Positions 35,524 to 44,237 are shown, numbered from the stretch's first letter. The stretch: DNA of 64,000 nucleotides from GCA-2705995 sp965661625 (GCA_965661625.1 CBFIEM010000016.1:5347-69346), one strand, 5' to 3'. Notes: a model not told the origin generated them from the letters alone. Made by a program: numbers and translations.

Positions 35524-35573
35524 CGCGATTGCCTGGTTGAGTTATCATCCTATAAGCTGCCAGGCACCTGCGC

Positions 35574-36443
35574 TCAGCGTTTTACTACCCTCGCCTGAGA
35601 ACGCATTCCGGCACGATTCCTCACTTCTAAAATGTACATACCAGAAGGTACATTTGTGAGGTCAACGGTTCGCAAGTTATTGCCGTGTTCAACCTTTATT
35701 TGCTGACCAGATAAAGCGTACAACGCGTACGCTACTACATCCGGTTGATCAATTACTGTAAAATCAGTTGTCGGATTTGGAAATACTGAAAACTGCTGAA
35801 CTTCAGCTTGTTCCAATATCCCTGTAGTTTCATCCAACGTGATATTCATCGTTGCACCAGGGGTATAAATATCATCGTTCCATATCGAAGAGCTTCCCAC
35901 TGCTGCTGCAACCCCAATATCAATACCCGTTGATGGGATTAAAGCATCGTCTATTAAATCAGCACGGCGCATAGCAAGGGTGATTGAATTATTATTAGCA
36001 CTGATTAATCCGGCTACACCGTTTTGCAGGTAATTGGTCCAATTTGAACTTTGAACACCCGATGCATCAGCTATACCAATAATACCTGAATAGTTATCGG
36101 GAGGTGTTCCTGTAACCCACATAGATAGTAATAAATGATACGGGTTTTGGTTGTCGTTACCCCAAAAATTAAAGGTTTGAGACATTCCAGGTACGTTGAA
36201 CAAGACATTCACACCGAAATCACTGAGGTGGGTATTGGTTACAGTTTGTACCTCAATTTGAAAAAAGATTGAATCTGCTTGATCATCATACCAGTACGAG
36301 AAACTTGTTCCGTCTAAATAATCAGGGTTAGCTCCATCTCCAGCTACATCGTTTGCAAGGTTGGTCCAAGTTTGAGCCATAGCTGAAAGCCCAAATAAGC
36401 TCATTACTAGAATAAGCGCTGATACAGTCGTTTTAAATCGCAT
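35574..36443 (-). CDS. Secreted protein with type IX (type A) sorting domain
   Basis: A 289 aa exported protein: signal peptide LILVMSLFGLSAMA, an all-beta middle domain (residues about 25-205; TWTNLANDVAGDGANPDYLDG), and a C-terminal T9SS type A sorting domain (VFPNPTTDF, then YALSGQQIKV, VPSGMYILEV, ending in VVKR). The cargo is secreted through the T9SS and probably anchored or released at the cell surface. No catalytic motif is visible. The T9SS plug gene at 16.4 kb supports a functional system. The interrupted TPR/LuxR regulator lies 99 bases upstream and may regulate it. Confidence 0.85.
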   Translation of the reverse strand: MRFKTTVSALILVMSLFGLSAMAQTWTNLANDVAGDGANPDYLDGTSFSYWYDDQADSIFFQIEVQTVTNTHLSDFGVNVLFNVPGMSQTFNFWGNDNQNPYHLLLSMWVTGTPPDNYSGIIGIADASGVQSSNWTNYLQNGVAGLISANNNSITLAMRRADLIDDALIPSTGIDIGVAAAVGSSSIWNDDIYTPGATMNITLDETTGILEQAEVQQFSVFPNPTTDFTVIDQPDVVAYALYALSGQQIKVEHGNNLRTVDLTNVPSGMYILEVRNRAGMRSQARVVKR

Positions 36444-36542
36444 AATTTTGATTTTTAAGTTTGAACCCTAGACGGGAGGAACACCCACAAGGTCTACTTT
36501 ACAAAATCTATACAAGCAGTTAAAATCCTGTAATTCAGTATT

Positions 36543-37238
36543 TTAAAACGTAGCTAAGTGTGAAAAAAGATTTTCATCACCGGCCAACCCCAGTTTTTTA
36601 CGCAAACGATGTCGGGTAACATCTACACTTGATGGAGCTATTTGAAGCAATTCTGCAATTTGTTTTGAAGTAAGTTGAAGGCGAACAAACGCAGCAACTT
36701 TCATTTCTGCAGGTGTTAATTTTGGGTGCTCTGTTAAAAGCGTCTTGTAGAAAGCGTCATTTACTTCAGCAAACTGCTTTTCAAATGCTTTCCATTCACT
36801 AGCGAGCACTCTATTGGCTGAAAGGGTTTGTTTCAACTTCTTAAGTACGCGCTGCGCAGAGTCGGGATGCGAAGATTCCAGTGCTTGCTCAATTGCAGTT
36901 GTCAAGGCTTCCTGGCGTTCAACAGAAAATGCATACTTCAACACCTCTTTTTCCTTTTCAGCAAGTTTTCCGCGCAGTTCGTCATGGCTTACCTCCATAG
37001 TTGCTAAGCGGTGTTCCTGTTTTTGGTGGTTGTCGCTTAATTCCGCCACTTGTCTTCGCTGAAGCTTCCAACGGATCGCCAAAGCAGCTATTCCCAGCAT
37101 CAAAACTCCGAGCAATGCATAAAGCCAATTCACCAATACCGACCAAAAGTGAGCCGAATCATTTGCTTGTTTTGCTTTTTCGAGAATTTGTTCTTGCTCC
37201 CGCGATTTGATACTGGCAACTAAGGCGGGATTGATCAC
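36543..37238 (-). CDS. C-terminal half of an interrupted TPR/LuxR-type regulator: membrane helix, coiled coil, LuxR-type HTH
   Basis: This 231 aa reading frame starts at a GTG (37238) and is in the same frame as the TPR gene immediately upstream, separated only by TAG (37242-37244) and one sense codon (GAA). Residues 32-53 form a membrane helix (VLVNWLYALLGVLMLGIAAL), 60-130 a coiled coil, and about 165-231 a LuxR/GerE-like helix-turn-helix (LTPAEMKVAAFVRLQLTSKQIAELL). In Bacteroidota these parts belong to one 500-560 aa protein. So this is most likely the 3' fragment of a gene broken by a nonsense codon. Confidence 0.8.
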   Translation of the reverse strand: MINPALVASIKSREQEQILEKAKQANDSAHFWSVLVNWLYALLGVLMLGIAALAIRWKLQRRQVAELSDNHQKQEHRLATMEVSHDELRGKLAEKEKEVLKYAFSVERQEALTTAIEQALESSHPDSAQRVLKKLKQTLSANRVLASEWKAFEKQFAEVNDAFYKTLLTEHPKLTPAEMKVAAFVRLQLTSKQIAELLQIAPSSVDVTRHRLRKKLGLAGDENLFSHLATF

Positions 37239-37241
37239 TTC

Positions 37242-38138
37242 CTACTTCAGTTTAATGTAGTTTTCAAAATGCGACACCTGTTGAATAGCATCATTGGTAG
37301 CTTTTGCGTGTTCGTATAAAACATAGTACGACTCGTATTTTCCCTCCGTAAAATCAAGCTGATAAGAGAGCTCTAATGCTTCTTCTGCAAGCTCTCTTGC
37401 CGCGTCGTAATCTTCGGTTGCCACTTGTACTTTAGCAACAGCCAAAATGGCGTGTACTTCGTTTTTGTGATTCGCCAAAGTTTTAGCCAATTGATAACTC
37501 AACAACGCAAATGAATCAGCACGAGCTACATGTCCTTGTTGTAAGTATGCTTCACTCAAGTTATGACCCGCTATTACCTGTAAATCCGCTTGATCAAAAC
37601 AACTTGCATAAACCCAAGCGCTATCTAAAAAGCGTTTACCTTCTTCCTGCTCCTTGCGCTTGCGGTGTGCTACTCCTAAGTTTACAAAAACAGATGTCTT
37701 TTCCCGCGGTAGATTGAGCATTTCAGCAAGCTTCAACGCCTCTTCTTCATAGGCGATAGCCTTATCCCAATCTTCTAAATCAATACTTATAATACCCAAG
37801 TTGTTCAGGGCTACTTTAAGTAAATTGGAATCTCCTCCTGTACGTGCAACTGACTCAAGTTCAGTAAAATAGCTCAGCGCTTGATCCAAGTCACCTTGAA
37901 TCCAATAACATGCTCCGTAATTATTCAATATTCTTGAATGGTAAACTCCTCCAGACTCGCTATCCAAGGAATCAGCCAATTCATTCAATTGAAGCGAGTA
38001 ACTAGGATTTACAAAGAGCGAATCCCAAACCGTTTGCAGCACACTTTCCAACGTCGCTTGTGCTGCTGGTTCATCATTTGCCATTCCATCATTGAGCGTT
38101 AAGCTTATGGCAAGGGCTACAAACACAAGTCGTTTCAT
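37242..38138 (-). CDS. N-terminal half of an interrupted TPR/LuxR-type regulator: signal peptide and TPR repeats
   Basis: The 298 aa frame has a signal peptide (VFVALAISLTLNDGMA) and about six TPR units (for example GACYWIQGDLDQALSYFTEL and ALNNLGIISIDLEDWDKAIAYEEEAL). It ends ENYIKLK-TAG; in full-length homologues this position continues as K-D-x, into a juxtamembrane region. The following frame continues at once without a shift (TAG GAA GTG ATC). Combined length 530 aa fits the normal protein, which is thought to sense via periplasmic TPRs and regulate transcription through a cytoplasmic LuxR-type HTH. As it stands the two parts would be separate. Confidence 0.8.
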   Translation of the reverse strand: MKRLVFVALAISLTLNDGMANDEPAAQATLESVLQTVWDSLFVNPSYSLQLNELADSLDSESGGVYHSRILNNYGACYWIQGDLDQALSYFTELESVARTGGDSNLLKVALNNLGIISIDLEDWDKAIAYEEEALKLAEMLNLPREKTSVFVNLGVAHRKRKEQEEGKRFLDSAWVYASCFDQADLQVIAGHNLSEAYLQQGHVARADSFALLSYQLAKTLANHKNEVHAILAVAKVQVATEDYDAARELAEEALELSYQLDFTEGKYESYYVLYEHAKATNDAIQQVSHFENYIKLK

Positions 38139-38174
38139 TAACCAAATATTTAATACTCACTGCAATTCATGCTT

Positions 38175-38266
38175 GGGCATGCCCCTCACGCTTCGGGTCG
38201 GGCTTATCACTCATACTCCTCGCCTGCTTTCAGGCTGCGGGGTATCCGCTTCAATCCCTCATGCAA
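38175..38266 (+). repeat. Dispersed structured repeat, copy A
   Basis: About 92 bases matching copy B at 60334 along their length: GGGCNTG, CCTCA, CTTCGGGTCGGG, TACTCCTCGCCTG, CAGGCTG, GGGGTA, CCGCTTCA and CCCTCANGCAA in the same order. The ends pair: GCATG (38177-38181) with CATGC (38260-38264). It fills the gap between the TPR gene start and the methyltransferase stop, abutting the latter. Confidence 0.75.
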
Positions 38267-38267
38267 C

Positions 38268-38873
38268 TCACGCCACCTTAAAGGCAACCGCAGTTTCTAT
38301 CGTAGAATCCTTTGAACGGGTACCTTGCATTTGAGCTACACATTCAAAAGGAATACGTGCTATGAGTTCATTTAAGTTGGTAAAATAATCCGTTCCATAT
38401 TGCTGAGTCCCTTTATAGAACACCTGATTAACAAAGAGGTATTTCCCACTAAAATGCCGCGCAATATCTTCCATGATTTTATCAAAATCATCCAAGATAT
38501 ACCACATAATTTCAGAAAGGATTAAACCGTCTAATTCACGGTATGCCTCAAGTCCATCAGCAATGTTTGCCACCTTAAAATTTAAATGGGGAAAAATACT
38601 TTTGGCTTTTTCAATGGCGGTTTCAGATACATCTACACTTACCGGTACATTTCCTGTAACCCGATGAATCCAGTCTGCATAATATCCCAATCCACAACCA
38701 CATTCTAAAATAGGCCCATTGGTGTATTCATTAATGAATTGTATAGCTGCGTGTCTTGCCAGCTGGTTGGGCTGCTCCGACTGTGTCCAAGGGTCATCAC
38801 AATTGGCATACATCTCATCAAATTTGCCAATAAACTTACCTTCTTTTATAACGTAATCATGGTAGTTGTTCAT
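38268..38873 (-). CDS. Class I SAM-dependent methyltransferase
   Basis: A 201 aa protein of the NodS/SAM methyltransferase type. Motif I is ILECGCGLGYYADW (SAM binding), followed by VSVDVSETAIEKAK (acidic residue binding the ribose) and the post-motif LILSEIMWYILDD. No signal peptide; it would act in the cytoplasm on an unknown small molecule. In Bacteroidota such genes often sit with glycan or lipid genes, but no partner is evident here. Its 3' end abuts dispersed repeat copy A. Confidence 0.88.
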   Translation of the reverse strand: MNNYHDYVIKEGKFIGKFDEMYANCDDPWTQSEQPNQLARHAAIQFINEYTNGPILECGCGLGYYADWIHRVTGNVPVSVDVSETAIEKAKSIFPHLNFKVANIADGLEAYRELDGLILSEIMWYILDDFDKIMEDIARHFSGKYLFVNQVFYKGTQQYGTDYFTNLNELIARIPFECVAQMQGTRSKDSTIETAVAFKVA

Positions 38874-39017
38874 ACTAATTTTATTAAAGCTCTATAATAC
38901 GCAATCCGTCCTTAGTGAGCATGAATAATATATTGTTATCGTGCTTTATTTCCCACTTGAGTTCTTTAAAACAGCGGTGTTTAATTTACTTAGAACGCCT
39001 TGAAACCTCAAAAAAAT

Positions 39018-39055
39018 GGCAAAAAAAATCCCCCGACAACACATATCGGAGGATT
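39018..39055 (-). terminator. Terminator after the broken CBM/T9SS gene
   Basis: AATCCCCCGA (39027-39036) and TCGGAGGATT (39046-39055) form a 10-bp stem with one G-T pair; on the minus strand it is followed by eight T. Confidence 0.8.
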
Positions 39056-39077
39056 TATGAAAAACTTTAGGATTCAA

Positions 39078-39803
39078 TTACTTTGAAACACTCACTTGTT
39101 TTACGGCAACGCCATCAACTGAAACAAGTTGAAGCATGTAAACTCCAGCTGAAAGATTTGATACGTCGAAATTTGTATTCAATGCACTCAAGCCATTGAA
39201 CTTCTGAGTGTTTAATACTCGTCCACTCAAATCCATTAAATTAACAGTTACTGCTTGCATTTTGCTAAATGAAGCTAAAACATTTACCGTTGTATTTGCT
39301 GGATTCGGGAAAACTTCCATTGAATTGCGCAACTCAATCTCAGTAATGCTTGAAGAACAATCAAGACAAGACTCCCAACAAACGGGGGCAAGTACTGTAT
39401 CGCTAGTTGGTGTCAACATGCGGTTGGTAAAACCGTCCACAGTTCGCGTACATGATGCTCCCTCAGTTAGTACCTCTTCAATGTTCCATCCGTCCAAAGT
39501 AAACTTGTAATCGATGGTATCCGCAGAAATTGGTACCAAGATCTCATAAATACCATCTCCGTTGTCATCCGTCATTGGAGCGCAATCTCCGCACCAACCG
39601 TTAAAGGTTCCATTGATATTTACATTCGTATATGAACCCGTGTACGTGTTCAAGTTCAATTGGAATGTTACATCCCGAGCACCACCTGAACTGCCACATG
39701 CAACGCATGCATCCCAGCATACTACAGGTAAAACGGTATCAGCAGTAACGTCTAACACTCGGTTCGTGAAATTACCTGCAGTTACAGTGCAGGTTAAACT
39801 CAT
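39078..39803 (-). pseudogene. 3' fragment of a frameshifted carbohydrate-binding T9SS cargo gene
   Basis: The fragment has the end of one carbohydrate-binding-like repeat (CTVTAGNFTNRVLDVTADT, then CWDACVAC), a complete second repeat (DVTFQLNLNTYTGSYTNV ... NGTFNGWCGDC ... CWESCLDC) and a T9SS type A sorting domain (PNPANTTVNV, LSAGVYMLQL, ending QVSVSK). Each repeat has six conserved cysteines. It lacks a signal peptide and the start of the first repeat, which are in the overlapping upstream frame. It was probably the cell-surface partner of the neighbouring three-repeat protein at 40085. Confidence 0.85.
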
Positions 39804-40023
39804 ACGATCCTGCAGCTAAAGAAATGGTAATATCCCAAACGCCATCTGCATCAGCGTCAGTCATCGCAGCGCAATCACCGCACCAACTGTTAAAAGTTCC
39901 GTTTACTTCTGGTGTTGTAAATGATCCTGAATAATCATTCATATCGACCTGAAAAGTAACATCAAATTGTGCCATTAACGTTGAAGTTAAAAACACAAGA
40001 GCAAGTGTAATTTTATTCTTCAT
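39772..40023 (-). pseudogene. 5' fragment of the same gene: signal peptide plus first half of a CBM-like repeat
   Basis: The start used is the ATG at 40023, which gives a signal peptide (MKNKITLALVFLTSTLMAQ). The repeat DVTFQVDMNDYSGSFTTP ... WCGDCAAMTDADADG follows and then stops after SYEF-NLHCNCR. In the sibling repeats SYEF-like is followed by a tract of 18 residues up to the next Cys; here only four bases (AACC) separate TTT from TGC, so about 50 bases are missing and the frame is shifted. Confidence 0.8.
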
Positions 40024-40084
40024 AATGCATAAATTAAAAAATGAGCACAGACAATATAGCCTGTACTCATTCAATCTAACCAAA

Positions 40085-41956
40085 TTAATGTTTAATTACA
40101 ATTGGACTTACTGAAGTTTTACCATCAGCTGTTATTGTCATAAAATACATACCGCTTTCCAATGTTGCCGTTTCAAAGCGCGTAGCTATTGTCATTCCGT
40201 TCCCTTGACGTGTTAACAAGGTACGACCTTGAATATCTATGATTCGCACCATATAGCTTGAAGCCGACGCTAGTTCACCAGACACTGAAATGAATGTGTT
40301 TGCAGGGTTAGGAGACACCACCAAACTGCTGTTCCAAGCCAGCTCATCAACACTTGATGAAATTGTATCCCCACATGCTGCACAAGCTTCCCAACATACT
40401 GCAGCTAACGTAGTATCAGCATGGGGAACCAACATCCTATTTGTGAATCCACCTTCAGTCCAAGTACATGGAAGTGTATCCGATAAAACCTCTTCAACAG
40501 TCCAACCATCTAAGGTGAATTTGTATTCGATTGTGTCAGCAGGTACCGTCACCATCAATTCAAATATAGAGTCGTTATCCGCATCTGTCATAACAGCGCA
40601 CGTACCGCACCATCCATTGAACGTACCGTTAAGGTTCACTTGGCTATAGGTTCCTGAATGTTGAGATAAATCTACCTGAAACATCACATTAACCATAGGT
40701 GTTTGTGTAGCGCAAGGTGCACATGATTCCCAACACACAGGAGCTAAAACCGTATCGTTTGCTACAGGCAAAGAGCGGTTTGTAAAGCCACCAGAAGTTT
40801 GAGTACATGACATTCCTGGAGTAAGAACCTCTTCAGTTGTCCATCCATCTAAAGTGTATTTGAACTCATAGTTTCCATCAGGAAGTTGAAGCGTGATATC
40901 ATAAATAGAATCGTTGTCAGCATCTGTCATGGTAGCACATGTTCCACACCATCCGTTGAACGTTCCGTTTAAGTTAACATTGGTAAATGGAGCTCCTGAG
41001 TACCCATTCAGGTCAACCTGAAATGTTACATTTTTATCTACCGCTGTGCCTTGACATACAGCACAATCTTCCCAGCATACTGCTGGAAGCACTACATCAC
41101 CTGTTAACTGAACAAAGCGATTTGTATTGCCATTGATCGTTTTCGTACAAGTTGCTCCTGGTGTAAGTGACTCTTGACCAGTCCAGTTATCGTGGGAGAA
41201 TTTGTAATCAATTGAATCGGCAGTAAGCGGAAGCGTTACTTCCCAAATACCGTCTTGATCGGCATCGGTCATCGGATTGCAGTTTCCACACCATCCGTTA
41301 AATGAACCATTAACCTCTGGCGTAGTGAATGAACCCGTGTAGTTATTCATATCAACTCGGAAAGTTACATGCTTCACAACAGTAGTTGACTGTCCACCAA
41401 ACCATGCATCATCCAAGTAATATGTTTTCGTACCTGCAGTCGCTCCATCAGTATTGAAGTTGTAAAAAACAGATAGCTTATCATAGGTATATGTAAAGTT
41501 GATGGCTGCTGTCCCTTGTGCTTCATTCGCGAAGTCAAAAACTAACGTATCCCATGCGTTTGCTACTTGGGTTTGTGCTTCAGTTTCAACACTTTTTGTT
41601 GGATCAGTGTGATCTTCCGCTTTCAACCGAATAGGTATACCTGCATCAGGTGAATAAATACGTAAACTAATTGTGGTTGCTCCTTGTGCAAAAGGAATCG
41701 CAGTTGCTAAACTACCTCCCTGCGGACAAAGAGAAGTACCAGCCCATGTAGCAGCTGTATTAGTCTTGACACTTTCAAGAACAGTGTTACTAGCATTCAT
41801 TGGATCAGCAACGGTTTGAGACACGTTTCCTCCAAAATCGTCGACTGTGTAATTGACATTCATATCGTCCCAAGTTATGGGAAGATCAATTTGTGCGTTC
41901 TGTGCAGCGAGTGCTATTGGCGCACCAACTAGAACTGAAAGTATAAATTTTCTCAT
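40085..41956 (-). CDS. Secreted protein with an N-terminal jelly-roll domain, three CBM-like repeats and a T9SS sorting domain
   Basis: A 623 aa exported protein with signal peptide LSVLVGAPIALA. Residues about 22-192 resemble a CBM4/9-like jelly roll (TWDDMNVNYTVDDFGG, ending KTYYLDDAWFGG). Three repeats of about 105 residues follow (196-301, 309-415, 422-528), each with VTFQVD-type start, NGTFNGWCGTC and a terminal CWExCxxC. The end (from about residue 540) is a T9SS type A sorting domain with SPNPANTFISV and ending VIKH. No catalytic motif. It is divergent from the glucan operon; similar modules occur attached to GH16 laminarinases in marine Bacteroidota, so it probably binds beta-glucan at the cell surface. 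Confidence 0.85.
   Translation of the reverse strand: MRKFILSVLVGAPIALAAQNAQIDLPITWDDMNVNYTVDDFGGNVSQTVADPMNASNTVLESVKTNTAATWAGTSLCPQGGSLATAIPFAQGATTISLRIYSPDAGIPIRLKAEDHTDPTKSVETEAQTQVANAWDTLVFDFANEAQGTAAINFTYTYDKLSVFYNFNTDGATAGTKTYYLDDAWFGGQSTTVVKHVTFRVDMNNYTGSFTTPEVNGSFNGWCGNCNPMTDADQDGIWEVTLPLTADSIDYKFSHDNWTGQESLTPGATCTKTINGNTNRFVQLTGDVVLPAVCWEDCAVCQGTAVDKNVTFQVDLNGYSGAPFTNVNLNGTFNGWCGTCATMTDADNDSIYDITLQLPDGNYEFKYTLDGWTTEEVLTPGMSCTQTSGGFTNRSLPVANDTVLAPVCWESCAPCATQTPMVNVMFQVDLSQHSGTYSQVNLNGTFNGWCGTCAVMTDADNDSIFELMVTVPADTIEYKFTLDGWTVEEVLSDTLPCTWTEGGFTNRMLVPHADTTLAAVCWEACAACGDTISSSVDELAWNSSLVVSPNPANTFISVSGELASASSYMVRIIDIQGRTLLTRQGNGMTIATRFETATLESGMYFMTITADGKTSVSPIVIKH
40373..41371 (-). repeat. 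Three tandem CBM-like domain repeats, about 320 bases each
   Basis: The three units in the 40085-41956 gene share the string pattern QVD(L/M)...NG(T/S)FNGWCG(T/N)C...TDAD(N/Q)D and CWE(S/A/D)C. Two further units are in the broken gene downstream, giving five related copies in tandem over 3 kb. Confidence 0.85.
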
Positions 41957-41972
41957 AATTAAAAGTTTGACC

Positions 41973-41980
41973 CAAATGTA
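41973..41980 (-). promoter_or_regulatory. Possible -7 box of the three-repeat CBM gene
   Basis: Minus-strand TACATTTG (complement of 41973-41980) fits TAnnTTTG, 17 nt before the start at 41956. The -33 region is unclear. Confidence 0.35.
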
Positions 41981-42076
41981 GTTGCTTTTAGTTGTATTTA
42001 CCTAAACTATTTTTAATTATTTTATAAAACACTGAAAAACAGTATTTTTAGCAGTTCTTTAAAGTATTATCTTATG

Positions 42077-42087
42077 GTACTTAGTAC
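42077..42087. promoter_or_regulatory. Candidate regulator operator GTACTTAGTAC
   Basis: A perfect inverted repeat (GTACT-T-AGTAC) lies between the divergent promoters of the CBM gene and the glucan operon, overlapping the expected -33 region of the latter. A second A/T palindromic tract (ATTAATCAATTAAT) follows at about 42090-42103. It is a plausible target for the Nudix-type regulator, unproven. Confidence 0.35.
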
Positions 42088-42105
42088 AATTAATCAATTA
42101 ATACC

Positions 42106-42113
42106 TATGTTTG
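42106..42113 (+). promoter_or_regulatory. Probable glucan operon promoter -7 box
   Basis: TATGTTTG matches TAnnTTTG exactly; TTAG at 42081-42084 is about 22 nt upstream. Translation then starts at the ATG at 42144, not at the TTG of the longer frame, which is inside this box. Confidence 0.5.
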
Positions 42114-42143
42114 ACTACCTCAATCGGAAACCAAAATGAACCT

Positions 42144-42887
42144 ATGAACAACAATGAAATTCTTACAGGCAACGATTCTTTCGCCGTTCCATACTACGAA
42201 ATTCCGTATGACAAGTTCTTCCAATTTGGCATGTCAGTGGATTGTGTAGTTTTTGGATATCACGACTCCAAACTAAAAGTTTTGGTAATCAAACGAGGAG
42301 CGTCACCCTACAAAGGAAGCTGGGCTCTTCCTGGAGACTTAGTCTATCCCAATGAAAATATCGAGGACGCAGCAGTACGGGTATTGAAAGACCTTACGGG
42401 CATTTCAAATTTATTCCTCCAACAAACAAAAGTCTATGGCAATGTTAATCGCCACCCCGTTGCCCGCGTAATAACTGCTGGCTTTTATGCCCTTATCGAT
42501 ATTAGTAAACACGACCCTCATGCTTCAGCTTGGGCCGAAGGTGTTTACTGGAAAGACATTTCTACACTACCAAGCCTAGCTTTTGACCATACTGAAATAG
42601 CTAGGGACGCATTACAGCTTCTTCGAGAAAAAATCAGAAGAGAACCTATTGGGTTTAACCTACTTCCTGCTAAGTTCACCTTGGGAGAACTGCAAGAATT
42701 ATATGAAGGCTTGCTCGACTTAGAGTTTGATAAAGCAAACTTTAGAAAGAAAATATTAAGCTTGAACATTTTAGAAGACACGAAAGAACTGCAGCGCGAT
42801 GTTCCGCATCGCCCAGGAAAACTATATCAGTTTAATGAAACAAAACAACATGGTCAACCAGAAAAAAACTTTGCGTTTGATTTATAA
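42144..42887 (+). CDS. Nudix-type transcriptional regulator (NrtR/AraR family)
   Basis: The 247 aa protein has an N-terminal Nudix-like domain (VDCVVFGYHDSKLKVLVIKR, then GSWALPGDLVYPNENIEDA) and a C-terminal winged-helix domain (KFTLGELQELYEGLLD, and FRKKILSLNILEDT). In the Nudix box the catalytic REUXEE is replaced (RVLKDL), so it should bind an effector rather than hydrolyse a substrate. Bacteroidota members such as AraR regulate sugar-use genes by binding a sugar. As the first gene of the 12-gene glucan operon and adjacent to palindromes, it is the predicted local regulator. Confidence 0.88.
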   Translation: MNNNEILTGNDSFAVPYYEIPYDKFFQFGMSVDCVVFGYHDSKLKVLVIKRGASPYKGSWALPGDLVYPNENIEDAAVRVLKDLTGISNLFLQQTKVYGNVNRHPVARVITAGFYALIDISKHDPHASAWAEGVYWKDISTLPSLAFDHTEIARDALQLLREKIRREPIGFNLLPAKFTLGELQELYEGLLDLEFDKANFRKKILSLNILEDTKELQRDVPHRPGKLYQFNETKQHGQPEKNFAFDL

Positions 42888-44232
42888 GCTAACCATAATT
42901 GTAACTGTTTTTATTTCAGGTCTTTTGCCGAACACAAGCTTTGGACAAGCCATTCCCGTAACTGTAAAACAAACGGAAAGTGGTTACTCCCTCTATCGAA
43001 ATGGCAAGCCATACCTCATCAAAGGTGCTGGTGGCCAGGGGCACCTCAAAACCTTAGCCTCCCTCGGCGGGAACAGTATTCGCACATGGGGAATGGAAGA
43101 AGCCGAAGAGGCGTTAGCAAATGCCGAGAAGTATGGATTTACGGTAATGGTAGGAATGTGGGTTCAGCACGAACGCCACGGTTTCGATTACAACGATGAA
43201 GCAGCGGTAAAAAAACAGCTGGAGGATTTTCGTGCTTTTGTTATGAAGTACAAGGATCATCCCGCTGTGCTGTTATGGGGAATTGGAAACGAAGTGGACC
43301 TCTTTTATTCAAATACCAAAGTTTGGGATGCAATCCAGGACATCGCAGCCATGATTCATGAAGTTGATCCCCACCACCCTACCACCACTGTAACTGCAGG
43401 TTTGGATTCAACTGAAGTGCAACTCATCAAATCAAAAGCTCCAGACATTGACATCTATGGAATCAATACCTATGGAGACATTGCTCAGGTTTCTCAAAAC
43501 CTTAAACGTTTTGGCTGGGACGGCCCTTATATCATATCCGAATGGGGACCAAATGGCCATTGGGAGGTTCCGAAAACTCCATGGGGAGCCCCAATTGAAC
43601 AAACCAGCACTGAAAAAGCAGCTTCATATGGGAACCGTTATACCAAATACATTGCAGCACAAAACTATTACTGCATTGGTTCATACGTATTCCTTTGGGG
43701 CCAAAAGCAGGAAACCACTTCTACTTGGTATGGCTTGTTTACAGAGTCGGGCAACCCTACAGAACCGCTTGACCAATTGCATCACGCTTGGCAAAAAGAA
43801 CCATTGGCCAACTCAAGTCCATCGATTGACTCCTTTTACATCGAAGGGTTTAAAGATTCCATTAACATTAAAGTAAAAGCAGGGACGAAACAGTTTGCAA
43901 GGCTTGCCAGTAGTGACCCCGATGATAAGAACCTTCATGTAGAATGGTTAATCTTTCCCGAAACCAGCAACGCAAAAGCTGGTGGCGACTTTGAATCTTC
44001 CCTGCAGCCTGTTCTTGGGAAGTTTAGGAAACGCAACGATACCCAAGCCACCTTTAAAGTACCTGCGAAAGAAGGTCCCTATCGGCTTTTCGTTTTTGTA
44101 ACAGACAGAGGGAATAAAACAGCCTACGCAAACATTCCTTTTTATGTTCAACCGCGCACTGCATTGGATGAGCCTGCATCGCCGGTCAGGCTAAAAACTC
44201 AAACGATCTCAGAAACAGGAGAACTTAACTAA
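42835..44232 (+). CDS. Exported clan GH-A-like (TIM-barrel) glycoside hydrolase
   Basis: A 465 aa protein starting within the regulator's 3' end (ATG 42835; 42850 is also possible). A signal peptide is present (LTIIVTVFISGLLPNTSFGQ). The TIM-barrel part shows GNSIRTWGMEEAEEA, WGIGNEVDLFY with acid/base E153, and YIISEWGPNG with nucleophile E236, the two-glutamate pair of clan GH-A (GH2/GH5-like C-terminal domains). A C-terminal Ig-like domain follows. Periplasmic or surface beta-glucan cleavage is inferred from context. The exact family number cannot be given. Confidence 0.8.
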   Translation: MKQNNMVNQKKTLRLIYKLTIIVTVFISGLLPNTSFGQAIPVTVKQTESGYSLYRNGKPYLIKGAGGQGHLKTLASLGGNSIRTWGMEEAEEALANAEKYGFTVMVGMWVQHERHGFDYNDEAAVKKQLEDFRAFVMKYKDHPAVLLWGIGNEVDLFYSNTKVWDAIQDIAAMIHEVDPHHPTTTVTAGLDSTEVQLIKSKAPDIDIYGINTYGDIAQVSQNLKRFGWDGPYIISEWGPNGHWEVPKTPWGAPIEQTSTEKAASYGNRYTKYIAAQNYYCIGSYVFLWGQKQETTSTWYGLFTESGNPTEPLDQLHHAWQKEPLANSSPSIDSFYIEGFKDSINIKVKAGTKQFARLASSDPDDKNLHVEWLIFPETSNAKAGGDFESSLQPVLGKFRKRNDTQATFKVPAKEGPYRLFVFVTDRGNKTAYANIPFYVQPRTALDEPASPVRLKTQTISETGELN

Positions 44233-44237
44233 TTATC

